Below, in pieces: positions 52,206 to 60,077 of a stretch of 64,000 bases of DNA. Each line of letters begins with the position of its first letter. Within the stretch, counting starts at the first letter, position 1. The notes under the pieces were generated by a model, which had not been told where the DNA came from, ran no database searches, and saw only the letters and a program-made list of their open reading frames with translations. The position numbers were made by a program, and so were the translations under genes. The DNA lies in assembly GCA_026397505.1 (NCBI GenBank), contig JAPLUR010000060.1, forward strand, positions 1 to 64,000, written 5' to 3'. The DNA comes from Candidatus Zixiibacteriota bacterium. Its GTDB lineage: Bacteria > Zixibacteria > MSB-5A5 > GN15 > PGXB01.

Positions 52206-54169
52206 TGGCATCACTATTTGCCGGCGTTTCGGGACTCCGAAACCACCAAGTCAGAATGAATGTAATCGGCGACAACATTGCCAATGTCAACACGATCGGT
52301 TACAAAGCGGGTCGGGTTAATTTTCAGGAAGCCCTGGTGCAGACGTACAAGGGAGCCGGAAGACCTTCATCGATTTCCGGCGGCACCAACCCGATCCAGC
52401 TGGGATTGGGTATGACGGTGGCGACAATCGACAATCTCTTTCAGCAGGGAGGATTGGAAACCACGGGACAGATAACCGACATGGCTCTTCAGGGTTCGGG
52501 TTTCTTTGTCCTCGCCGATAACACCGGCCGGTATTATACGCGCGCCGGTTCTTTCGGATTCGACGCCAACTCGAATCTGGTTGACCCTTCAACCGGTCTT
52601 TTTGTGCAGGGGAAGATGGCCGATGCCAACGGCAATATTCCTTCGACCGCAACGGTCGGCAATGTTACCATGCCTTTCGGCCAGCAGGACCCGGCTCGCA
52701 TGACCACCCAGATTGCTCTCGGGAATAACCTGAATTCGGTGGCGACCGATTCGGCGGCTACCATGGTATCGGTCAGCACGACAAATATTGACACCGTCAC
52801 CGGTACCGCCATTAACGGCGCCGGCGGCGTGCATCGTCTGGATATCACCGGGAACCAGGCTACCAATTCGTCTTTTACCGGCAACAATGTGGCCGATGAC
52901 GGCTTCGGCAATCCCGGTGCGGTACTGTCGGGGGGTACAACCCTGACCAGTTTGGGAGTGACCGATGCCACCGGGTTTACTCTCTCCCGTGACAACGGCA
53001 GTCGTATCGACACCGTCTCCGGCCTGACCGTGGATTCCACCATTAATGATCTCATTTCCGCCATCAATCAGATAAGCGGCGTACATGCTCAACTGGTGGG
53101 AGGAGAAATCGAAATTACCAGAACCAAAGCCGGCTCAGGTGCGGATTTTAATATTGAGTCTTCGACTTCAGCGGTAACCCTGAATGGCAGCGGTGTTGCG
53201 ATCGGCGGCAATATTGTGGGAGTAATCTTTAATCCCATTGGCGCAACATTCCTGGCCAATAGCGGGACGAATAACACTTTCAGTTGCACTGATAGTTTCA
53301 CGCCGACCGGCGGCTCGGCCCTTCCGGGCCAGACGCTGGGAATCGTGGTCGATGACGTGACCGGATTAGCGGTGGGCGTGTCGGGTTTGGGTGCCGGCGG
53401 CGTTGAGGTGAGCAGCCTTAATGGGTTGAACGCCGGAACCGCCGTAATCAATACGGCTAACACCACTCATGCTATGTCGATTACGGTCTATGACTCGCAG
53501 GGCGGCAAGCATGCGCTTACTCTGGAATTTCTTAAATCGGTCAATCCCAACGAGTGGACCTGGTCGGCATCTTTTAACGGCAATGAGACCGTAGTGGACG
53601 GCGGCAGCGGGACGGTTCGATTTAATGAGGATGGCTCAATGCTTTCCTTCAATTATATCGGCGGCGCCACCTCGCTGACATTCAATCCCAATAACGGCGC
53701 GGCCCCGGTCAATATCGCCATCGATTCCGGTACAACCGGCCGATATGACGGTCTAACCGGATTCGCCTCGCCCCATACCGCCTCGGTTATGACCCAGGAT
53801 GGTTATGGACTGGGGATTCTCGACAAGATATCCATTGATAAGTCCGGTAATATCTCCGGGATTTTCACGAATGGTGTCAGCCGTGTCCTGGCGCAGATAA
53901 TCATTGCCGATTTCAACAACCATGCCGGTCTGCTCAAGGCGGGTCGCTCGCTCTATCAGGCCTCGGCCAACTCTGGCCAGGCTATCGAGGGCGTGGCCGG
54001 CGAGACCATCTCGGGAACGATTTCCTCGGGTGCGCTGGAGGCTTCCTCGGTCGATATAGCCCAGGAATTTACCAATATGATCACGGCTCAGAGAGGATTT
54101 CAGGCCAACGCCAGAATCATCACCACCTCCGACAATATGTTGGATGAACTGGTCAACCTCAAGAGGTAA
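52202..54169 (+). CDS. flgE: flagellar hook protein FlgE
   Basis: A 655-residue hook subunit. The N-terminal coiled part has SLFAGVSGLRNHQVRMNVIG and NIANVNTIGYKAGR (residues about 4-37), followed by DMALQGSGFFVL and YYTRAGSFGFDANSNLVDPS. The C-terminal D0 helix is ASSVDIAQEFTNMITAQRGF..ARIITTSDNMLDEL. The central 450 residues are Thr/Asn/Gly/Ser-rich and longer than in E. coli FlgE (about 400 residues in total), so the exposed hook domains are enlarged. Confidence 0.96.
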   Translation: MMASLFAGVSGLRNHQVRMNVIGDNIANVNTIGYKAGRVNFQEALVQTYKGAGRPSSISGGTNPIQLGLGMTVATIDNLFQQGGLETTGQITDMALQGSGFFVLADNTGRYYTRAGSFGFDANSNLVDPSTGLFVQGKMADANGNIPSTATVGNVTMPFGQQDPARMTTQIALGNNLNSVATDSAATMVSVSTTNIDTVTGTAINGAGGVHRLDITGNQATNSSFTGNNVADDGFGNPGAVLSGGTTLTSLGVTDATGFTLSRDNGSRIDTVSGLTVDSTINDLISAINQISGVHAQLVGGEIEITRTKAGSGADFNIESSTSAVTLNGSGVAIGGNIVGVIFNPIGATFLANSGTNNTFSCTDSFTPTGGSALPGQTLGIVVDDVTGLAVGVSGLGAGGVEVSSLNGLNAGTAVINTANTTHAMSITVYDSQGGKHALTLEFLKSVNPNEWTWSASFNGNETVVDGGSGTVRFNEDGSMLSFNYIGGATSLTFNPNNGAAPVNIAIDSGTTGRYDGLTGFASPHTASVMTQDGYGLGILDKISIDKSGNISGIFTNGVSRVLAQIIIADFNNHAGLLKAGRSLYQASANSGQAIEGVAGETISGTISSGALEASSVDIAQEFTNMITAQRGFQANARIITTSDNMLDELVNLKR

Positions 54170-54183
54170 TGGGAAACGGTTAG

Positions 54184-54405
54184 ATGATTAAAGTGACCCG
54201 ATTAAATAACGCGGAAATCGTGATTAACGACGATCTGATCGAATTTGTCGAATCGAGCCCCGATACTATTATCAGTCTGACCGACGGCAAGAAGATAATG
54301 GTCAAGGAAGCTCCCGATGAGATTATCAGGAGGGTGGCCGCCTTTCGCAGGCTGGCCACCGGGTCCGATCGATTGTCGATGAATGATAAAATGGAGGAGC
54401 ATTGA
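54184..54405 (+). CDS. flbD: FlbD-family flagellar protein (small)
   Basis: A 73-residue protein typical of the short FlbD/SwrD family between flgE and fliL or motA: MIKVTRLNNAEIVINDDLIE, then ESSPDTIISLTDGKKIMVKE and EIIRRVAAFRR. In Bacillus the homologue SwrD raises motor power. It is not the Caulobacter NtrC-type FlbD. Confidence 0.93.
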   Translation: MIKVTRLNNAEIVINDDLIEFVESSPDTIISLTDGKKIMVKEAPDEIIRRVAAFRRLATGSDRLSMNDKMEEH

Positions 54406-54406
54406 G

Positions 54407-54973
54407 ATGCCCCCGAAAAAGGAAAATGTAGAACTTAATGACGCAATGGCCGCCGAGGATGGCGGAAAAGAAAAGGCCCGAAGGAAAATCCCTCCTCTGG
54501 CAATCTATGCGGCCATCAGTCTGGTCATGATCGTGGCCGGCTACTTTGTTGGGACGAGCTTTTTCCGTTCTTCGGGAAAAGTCACCAGGCAGGAGACGGC
54601 CAGTGCTGAAAAAAAGAGCGAAGAGAAAAAGACTGAAAAGAAAACTGATAAGAAGGAAGAGTCAGAAGGAGCTGGCTCGGTGGTCAATCTGGATGATATC
54701 ATTGTCAACCCGGCCGGCACCTCGGGAACGAGATTTCTATCGGTCTCGATCGGTTTCGAAATCGGCTCGCCCGAAACGGCCCGGCTGTTTGAGGAACGCC
54801 AGCCGCTTATCCGCGATGCCCTGATAACCATTCTCGGGTCGAAAACGATCGAACAGTTGTCCGATTCCAAGCAGAAAGAGATCACCCGTTATCAGATCAA
54901 AAAGCGCGTCGAGCAGCTCTTGAAGATTGATGATCTGGCGGCGGTCTATTTCACCGATTTTATCCTTCAATGA
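54407..54973 (+). CDS. fliL: flagellar basal-body protein FliL
   Basis: A 188-residue inner-membrane protein that surrounds the stator. It has a charged cytoplasmic N-terminus, one membrane segment (IPPLAIYAAISLVMIVAGYF, about residues 29-48), a Lys/Glu-rich linker (EKKSEEKKTEKKTDKKEESE), and the FliL domain with NLDDIIVNPAGTSGTRFLSV, RLFEERQPLIRDALITILGS and IDDLAAVYFTDFILQ. The ATG at 54407 follows GGAGGAG. Confidence 0.94.
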   Translation: MPPKKENVELNDAMAAEDGGKEKARRKIPPLAIYAAISLVMIVAGYFVGTSFFRSSGKVTRQETASAEKKSEEKKTEKKTDKKEESEGAGSVVNLDDIIVNPAGTSGTRFLSVSIGFEIGSPETARLFEERQPLIRDALITILGSKTIEQLSDSKQKEITRYQIKKRVEQLLKIDDLAAVYFTDFILQ

Positions 54974-54995
54974 CAGGTAACAGGAGACAGTTTCC

Positions 54996-55988
54996 TTGGC
55001 CAAAATACTGACACAGGATGAGATTGATGCCCTCTTGACGACCGTGTCGTCGAATACGCCCGACCCGGAACCGGTCATCGGGAAATCGGAGCAGATGCGT
55101 TCGGTGGTCAACTATGACTTCAAGCATCCCAATCGGGTTTCCAAAGACCAGGTCCGGACTCTGGAGAACATGCATGATACTTTCGCCGGGCATATCAGTT
55201 CGACCATGTCGGCGATGCTGCGAAGCATGGTTGATGTCGACCTTGTGTCGGTCGACCAGATCAACTATTCGGAGTATGTCATGTCTCTGGTTTCTCCCTC
55301 ATGCACCTATACTTTCACGGCGCCGCCGCTGGAAGGGCTGTGCATTATGGATTTCAATCCCGCCCTGGCTTTCGCCTTTATCGACCGGATGTTCGGCGGT
55401 GGAGAAAAAAACCTGGAAATCGAACGGGAGTTGACCGGAATCGAACGGCTGGTGATGTCGAAAATCGCGCAGAGAATTTACCGCGATCTGGAAAACTCCT
55501 GGTCGAAGATCGTGCCGATAACCATCGAACAGAAGTCATTCGAGAGCAATCCCCAGTTCATCCAGATTGTCCCGGCCAATGAGACGGTCATTGTGATTTC
55601 GATTCAAATCAAGCTTTTCAGTACGACCGGTCTTTTGACCATTTGCTATCCCTATGTTTCCCTGGAGTCGGTTTTGGGAAAACTCTCCGCCCAGAACTGG
55701 ATTGACGCTACCAAGCGGAAAAATCTCCGCGAGAACCGGGATATAAATCGCGACAATCTGATGCCGGTGCCGGTGCCGTTGGCAGTCATACTGGCCCGAA
55801 CCAAATTGAAGCTGCGTGATTTTGTCAGCCTGCAGGTCGGCGATGTGATGACCACCGACCATAAGATCAACAATCCGATTGAACTGCTTGTGGCCCAACG
55901 GAGAAAATTCGTATGTCGCCCCGGCCTTTTCGGGAAGAGGAGAGCCTGTCAGATTATTCAATTACATTCCGGAATAGGAAAGGAGTGA
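54996..55988 (+). CDS. fliM: flagellar motor switch protein FliM
   Basis: A 330-residue C-ring protein. It begins AKILTQDEIDALLTTVS, the EIDALL motif that binds phospho-CheY. The CheC-like middle domain includes NMHDTFAGHISSTMSAMLRS and DRMFGGGEKNLEIERELTGI. The C-terminal SpoA domain is seen in PVPLAVILARTKLKLRDFVS and FVCRPGLFGKRRACQI. Start codon is TTG with CAGGAGA upstream. It ends GIGKE just before fliN. Confidence 0.95.
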   Translation: MAKILTQDEIDALLTTVSSNTPDPEPVIGKSEQMRSVVNYDFKHPNRVSKDQVRTLENMHDTFAGHISSTMSAMLRSMVDVDLVSVDQINYSEYVMSLVSPSCTYTFTAPPLEGLCIMDFNPALAFAFIDRMFGGGEKNLEIERELTGIERLVMSKIAQRIYRDLENSWSKIVPITIEQKSFESNPQFIQIVPANETVIVISIQIKLFSTTGLLTICYPYVSLESVLGKLSAQNWIDATKRKNLRENRDINRDNLMPVPVPLAVILARTKLKLRDFVSLQVGDVMTTDHKINNPIELLVAQRRKFVCRPGLFGKRRACQIIQLHSGIGKE

Positions 55989-55998
55989 AGACAAAAAC

Positions 55999-56318
55999 AT
56001 GGACGAAAAAAACGATTTGAAGATGCCCGAAGAGGAGATTCAGGCGGGACCGCCTGCGGAAGAAGATAAGCCTCTTGACTTGATGTCGATCTTCCTGTCT
56101 CAATCGAACTGGGGCGGGCCAAGATGAGCATCTCCGATCTGCTCGCTCTGGGACCCGGTTCGGTCGTGGAACTGGACAAGCTGGTCGGCGAGCCGGTCGA
56201 CCTTCTGGTCAATCAAAAGTGTGTCGCCCGCGGCGAGGTGGTAGTTGTGGAAGAGAATTTCGGGTTGCGGATTACGCAATTGATTTCGCCCGAAGAAAGA
56301 ATCAAGAATCTGCAATGA
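55999..56318 (+). CDS. fliN: flagellar motor switch protein FliN, with apparent one-base deletion
   Basis: The ATG at 55999 (AAGGAG upstream) opens a frame encoding an acidic FliN-like N-terminus and KPLDLMS, but then runs out of frame to a stop at about 56127. The next frame continues exactly as FliN should: [60 protein letters not shown]. One extra base near 56088-56093 would restore a normal protein of about 106 residues. Either a sequencing error, a real mutation or recoding. An ATG at 56124 could give only the 64-residue SpoA core. Its stop overlaps the fliO start. Confidence 0.8.
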
Positions 56319-56896
56319 AAGCCAATCCCAAAACCAGAGCCGTAACGCTGGCGATCATTCTGGCGGTGGTGATTCTGGGCCTGCTGATGCTAACGAGGTT
56401 CGGTCATGTGACTGCGGACCCGTCGGACACAACGAAAAGCTATCTGGTGCAAACGGACAGTACTGGTACAGCGGCCGGTACGATCAACCCGGTTGATAAG
56501 CGTGCCGATAATGAGACGGTGTTTCTTTCAATGGCCAAGCTGGTCGGCGCCCTGATTGTGGTCGTGGGGGCCATTTATGCCTTTCTGTTTATGCTGCGGA
56601 AGATGATGGGATCCAAGCTTTCGGCCAATCGCGGCCATCGGGTACTGGAGGTTCTCGAGACCACCTATGTGGCGCAGAAAAAATCGGTTTCTCTGGTCCG
56701 TTTCTCCGACCGGGCCGTCCTGATCGGTATCACCGAAAGCGGCATTACCCCGCTGGCGGAATTGGATGGTGATGAGACCGCCAGAGTGCTTTCGGCGGCC
56801 AATGCGGAAAAATCATCGGCCGGTTTCAGAAATGTCTTGAGTGAGGCAAAAGAGCGTTTCAAAGTATTCAGTTTCGGGAGGTCACAGAACTCTTAG
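56315..56896 (+). CDS. fliO: flagellar biosynthetic protein FliO
   Basis: A 193-residue membrane protein that helps assemble FliP. Hydrophobic N-terminus ([20 protein letters not shown]), a second membrane segment ([19 protein letters not shown], about residues 81-99), then the conserved cytoplasmic part [20 protein letters not shown] and [18 protein letters not shown]. Its start overlaps the fliN stop. The 90 bases between it and fliP hold an inverted AACCCGGCTTAAGCCGG, otherwise nothing. Confidence 0.85.
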   Translation: MKANPKTRAVTLAIILAVVILGLLMLTRFGHVTADPSDTTKSYLVQTDSTGTAAGTINPVDKRADNETVFLSMAKLVGALIVVVGAIYAFLFMLRKMMGSKLSANRGHRVLEVLETTYVAQKKSVSLVRFSDRAVLIGITESGITPLAELDGDETARVLSAANAEKSSAGFRNVLSEAKERFKVFSFGRSQNS

Positions 56897-56986
56897 ATTT
56901 TTCTGTTTTCACTCTGCGGCCAGGACGGCCGCTGTCAATTAACCCGGCTTAAGCCGGACAAATAGGATTGCACGGTTTCATAGGAT

Positions 56987-57733
56987 ATGAAAAAGAGAAT
57001 TGGCATCTTAACGTTTATCATCCTGCTTGCCCTGGCATTTTCAAGCGCCCAGGCGCAGGCGATCCCCAAGGTATCGGTTGAAGTGGGGCAGTCATCCAAA
57101 CCGGGTGACCTATCGGCCACGCTGCAAATTGTCCTTGTCCTGACCGTTCTGACATTGGCACCCTCGATTATATTGATGATCACCTCGTTCGTTCGGATCG
57201 TAGTCGTCCTGGGATTTCTGCGGCAGGCGATCGGCACCCAGCAGTTGCCCCCGAACCAGTTATTAATCTCATTGGCCCTGATTTTGACATTTTTCATTAT
57301 GAGTCCGATGGCCAATAAGGCGTACAACGAGGGATTGAAGCCGTATCTGGAGGAAAAAATCGGCAAGGAAGAGGCCTTCAACAAGGGAATTGAACCTTTC
57401 CGCAAATTCATGTTGGCCCAGACGCGGGAGAAAGACCTGGCTCTCTTTATCAACCTGGCCAATTTGCCGCGACCCAATACACCGGCGGATGTGCCGCTGC
57501 ATATTCTGATTCCCGGTTTTGTCCTTTCAGAGCTTCGCACCGGTTTCCAAATAGCCTTTCTGGTATTTGTTCCATTCCTGATTATTGACATGATTGTCGC
57601 TTCGGTTCTTATGGCGATGGGTATGATGATGCTGCCACCGACCATCGTGGCCCTGCCGTTCAAGATTCTGCTTTTTGTTCTCGTGGACGGCTGGTATCTG
57701 CTGGTAAAATCTCTGGTGGAATCATTTCATTAG
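56987..57733 (+). CDS. fliP: flagellar export-gate protein FliP
   Basis: A 248-residue protein with a cleavable signal peptide (ILTFIILLALAFSSAQAQA) and four membrane segments. Signatures: SFVRIVVVLGFLRQAIGTQQ, PNQLLISLALILTFFIMSPM, FVLSELRTGFQIAFLVFVPF and MGMMMLPPTIVALPFKILLF. Core of the type III export channel with FliQ and FliR. Confidence 0.97.
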   Translation: MKKRIGILTFIILLALAFSSAQAQAIPKVSVEVGQSSKPGDLSATLQIVLVLTVLTLAPSIILMITSFVRIVVVLGFLRQAIGTQQLPPNQLLISLALILTFFIMSPMANKAYNEGLKPYLEEKIGKEEAFNKGIEPFRKFMLAQTREKDLALFINLANLPRPNTPADVPLHILIPGFVLSELRTGFQIAFLVFVPFLIIDMIVASVLMAMGMMMLPPTIVALPFKILLFVLVDGWYLLVKSLVESFH

Positions 57734-57746
57734 GAAGGACAGATAG

Positions 57747-58010
57747 ATGACTCCGGAATTGATTGTCACAATCGCCCGCGATGCGATTATCACCATGCTT
57801 CTGGTTTCGGCCCCGATGCTGATTTCAGGGCTGCTTATCGGGCTCATAATTTCCATCCTTCAGGCGATCACCCAGATTCACGAAATGACGCTGACCTTCA
57901 TTCCCAAGATTATCGTGGTGGCGGTTTCTTTGCTCCTTTTTCTCCCCTGGATTATCAGCACGCTGGTGGAATTCACCCAGCGAATGTATGGAATGATTTC
58001 AACCTTATGA
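57747..58010 (+). CDS. fliQ: flagellar export-gate protein FliQ
   Basis: An 87-residue protein with two membrane helices: IITMLLVSAPMLISGLLIGL and IIVVAVSLLLFLPWIISTLV. The conserved ISILQAITQIHEMTLTFIPK lies between them. Start supported by AGGAAGG. Confidence 0.96.
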   Translation: MTPELIVTIARDAIITMLLVSAPMLISGLLIGLIISILQAITQIHEMTLTFIPKIIVVAVSLLLFLPWIISTLVEFTQRMYGMISTL

Positions 58011-58208
58011 AAAAAGCCTTTCTGAAAATATTTCTGTCTCGTCCGGTATTATTTTCCGCATCTCAGCTTCGCCGGGCCGCCGGCCTTTTTAACTCTCTTT
58101 CTAAACTTCATTAAATCAACGACTTAAAGCGCCTCCGGGCGCGCCTGCAGACCGGCATAAGACTTGATTAAAGTCTTGACGAATAACCCGTACTGTAGGT
58201 AAAAAGAT
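58011..58208. other. 198-base gap between fliQ and fliR
   Basis: Unusual in this otherwise tightly packed operon. It contains a GC-rich GCCGGGCCGCCGGC-TTTTT stretch (58069-58090) that could act as a weak terminator, an AAGACT...AGTCTT hairpin and a TTGACG about 34 bases before the fliR start. No open frame of note. Confidence 0.4.
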
Positions 58209-58997
58209 TTGTTTGAATTCGTAACATACAGCGCCGCCAAACTTCAGATACTCCTTCTGGTATCCTTTCGGGCCGCCGGGCTCTTTATCTCCGCTCCAAT
58301 ACTGGGGCATCGCGTGCTGCCGCCGTTGGTCAAGGCGGGGCTGGCCATAATCCTGGCCATCATTCTTATTCCGGTCGCCTCACAGGTGTCGCTCGAGCCG
58401 GTCAATTCAATCTGGCTGCTGGCCGTTCTGGCCGCCAAAGAGATGTTGATCGGCTTCATCATCGGCTTTTTCTTCTCACTCCTTTTTCTGGCGATCCAGA
58501 TGGGCGGGGGCATTGTCGGTTATCAGATTGGTCTGGCTATCGGCAATGTGCTCGATCCCGAGTTCGGGAGTGAAGTCTCGATTGTCGGCGAGTTCTGGGT
58601 TTTGATAGCGTCGTTGATATTTCTGTCCATTGACGGACATCATGCCATCATCTCCGCCTTTGCCGACAGTTATCGAATGATTCCCGTGGGCGTTTTCAAT
58701 TTCTCCGGACCGGCCGGTGAAAATATCATCCGCCTGTCCTCATATGCCTTTGTCATGGCCATCAAGATTTCGGCGCCGGTGGTAATCACTCTCTTCTTAA
58801 CGGAAGTGGCGCTTGGCGTGGTGGCTCGCACTGTGCCGCAGATGAATATATTTATTGTCGGTATCCCCCTAAAAATCGGCATCGGCTTTTTGATTCTGGC
58901 GATATCTCTGCCGGTTTTCAGATTCATAATCGAAAAATCGATTGGTTATCTCGATATGGAAGTGATCCGGCTGCTTCACAACATTGGCACCGCATGA
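58209..58997 (+). CDS. fliR: flagellar export-gate protein FliR
   Basis: A 262-residue protein with about six membrane segments. Family motifs: LQILLLVSFRAAGLFISAPI, the conserved KEMLIGFIIGFFFSLLFLAI, LAIGNVLDPEFGSEVSIVGE and VARTVPQMNIFIVGIPLKIG. Start is TTG with TAGGTAAAAAG upstream; no ATG is available nearby in frame. Confidence 0.95.
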   Translation: MFEFVTYSAAKLQILLLVSFRAAGLFISAPILGHRVLPPLVKAGLAIILAIILIPVASQVSLEPVNSIWLLAVLAAKEMLIGFIIGFFFSLLFLAIQMGGGIVGYQIGLAIGNVLDPEFGSEVSIVGEFWVLIASLIFLSIDGHHAIISAFADSYRMIPVGVFNFSGPAGENIIRLSSYAFVMAIKISAPVVITLFLTEVALGVVARTVPQMNIFIVGIPLKIGIGFLILAISLPVFRFIIEKSIGYLDMEVIRLLHNIGTA

Positions 58998-59006
58998 TAG
59001 GTTAAT

Positions 59007-60074
59007 ATGGCTGAAGAGCAATTCCAGGAACGCACCGAACAAGCGACCCCGCGCCGCCGCGAAAAGGCGCGCGAGGAAGGGAAAGTCGCCCGCTCCGCCG
59101 AGCTTAACTCGGCCGTGATTCTTTGTCTTGGTGCAGTCGCCCTCTATTTCATGGGGCCCATTCTGGTTTCGCAGTTGAAGCAGTTTATGATCTTCATATT
59201 TCAGGAAGCACCGCGTATGCATCCCGATTATGATACCATGGTGGCGCTTCTCACTTCGAAAGTAATGACCTTCTTCTTTCTGCTGGGGCCGATTCTTCTG
59301 GTCCTGATGGTGGTGGCGTATGGAATCAATGTCATGCAGGTGGGATTCCTTTTCACCGGCAAGCCGCTCGAACCGAAACTGGACAAACTGAATATCGCCA
59401 CCGGCATCAAGAAGCTTTTCTCGGCGCGTTCGCTGGTTGAGCTTATCCGCGACACCGCCAAGGTCATACTGATAGGCTTTGTGGGTTACAAGGCTATCAC
59501 CGCCCAGATGGATTCCTTCTTCCTCCTCTCGGATAACTCGGTGGGTGTCTTTGCCGGCGCCATGGGGCAGATGGCACTCAAAACCACGCTTCAAATTGGA
59601 GCGGTTATGCTGGTGCTGGCCATATTCGATTATGCCTACCAGAAATTTGATTTCGAAAAATCAATCCGGATGAGCAAGCAGGATATCCGGGATGAATATA
59701 AAGACACCGAGGGTTCACCGCAGATCAAGGCGCGGGTGCGACAGATACAGCGGGAGATGTCCCGCCGGCGAATGATGCAGGAAATCCCCAATGCCGATGT
59801 TGTCGTGACCAACCCGACCCATATAGCAGTCGCGCTCAAGTACAATTCGACGGAGATGGATGCGCCCATGGTCGTTGCCAAAGGCGAAAGGCTGATTGCG
59901 GAGAAAATTAAAGAGATCGCGCGTGAGGCGGAAGTGCCGGTCGTCGAGAATCCGCCGCTGGCGCGGGCCCTTTTCAGCATGTGCGAGGTCGGCTCGTATG
60001 TTCCGGCTAAGTTGTACCGCGCCGTAGCCGAGGTGCTGGCCTATGTGTACCGGCTTAAGGGAGTGGGAGTTTAA
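59007..60074 (+). CDS. flhB: flagellar export switch protein FlhB
   Basis: A 355-residue protein with four membrane helices and a cytoplasmic autocleavage domain. The N-terminus is EEQFQERTEQATPRRREKAR. The cleavage motif NPTH lies in DVVVTNPTHIAVALKYN (about residue 268), and the end is RALFSMCEVGSYVPAKLYRA. It switches export from hook to filament proteins when FliK signals. Confidence 0.97.
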   Translation: MAEEQFQERTEQATPRRREKAREEGKVARSAELNSAVILCLGAVALYFMGPILVSQLKQFMIFIFQEAPRMHPDYDTMVALLTSKVMTFFFLLGPILLVLMVVAYGINVMQVGFLFTGKPLEPKLDKLNIATGIKKLFSARSLVELIRDTAKVILIGFVGYKAITAQMDSFFLLSDNSVGVFAGAMGQMALKTTLQIGAVMLVLAIFDYAYQKFDFEKSIRMSKQDIRDEYKDTEGSPQIKARVRQIQREMSRRRMMQEIPNADVVVTNPTHIAVALKYNSTEMDAPMVVAKGERLIAEKIKEIAREAEVPVVENPPLARALFSMCEVGSYVPAKLYRAVAEVLAYVYRLKGVGV

Positions 60075-60077
60075 GAA

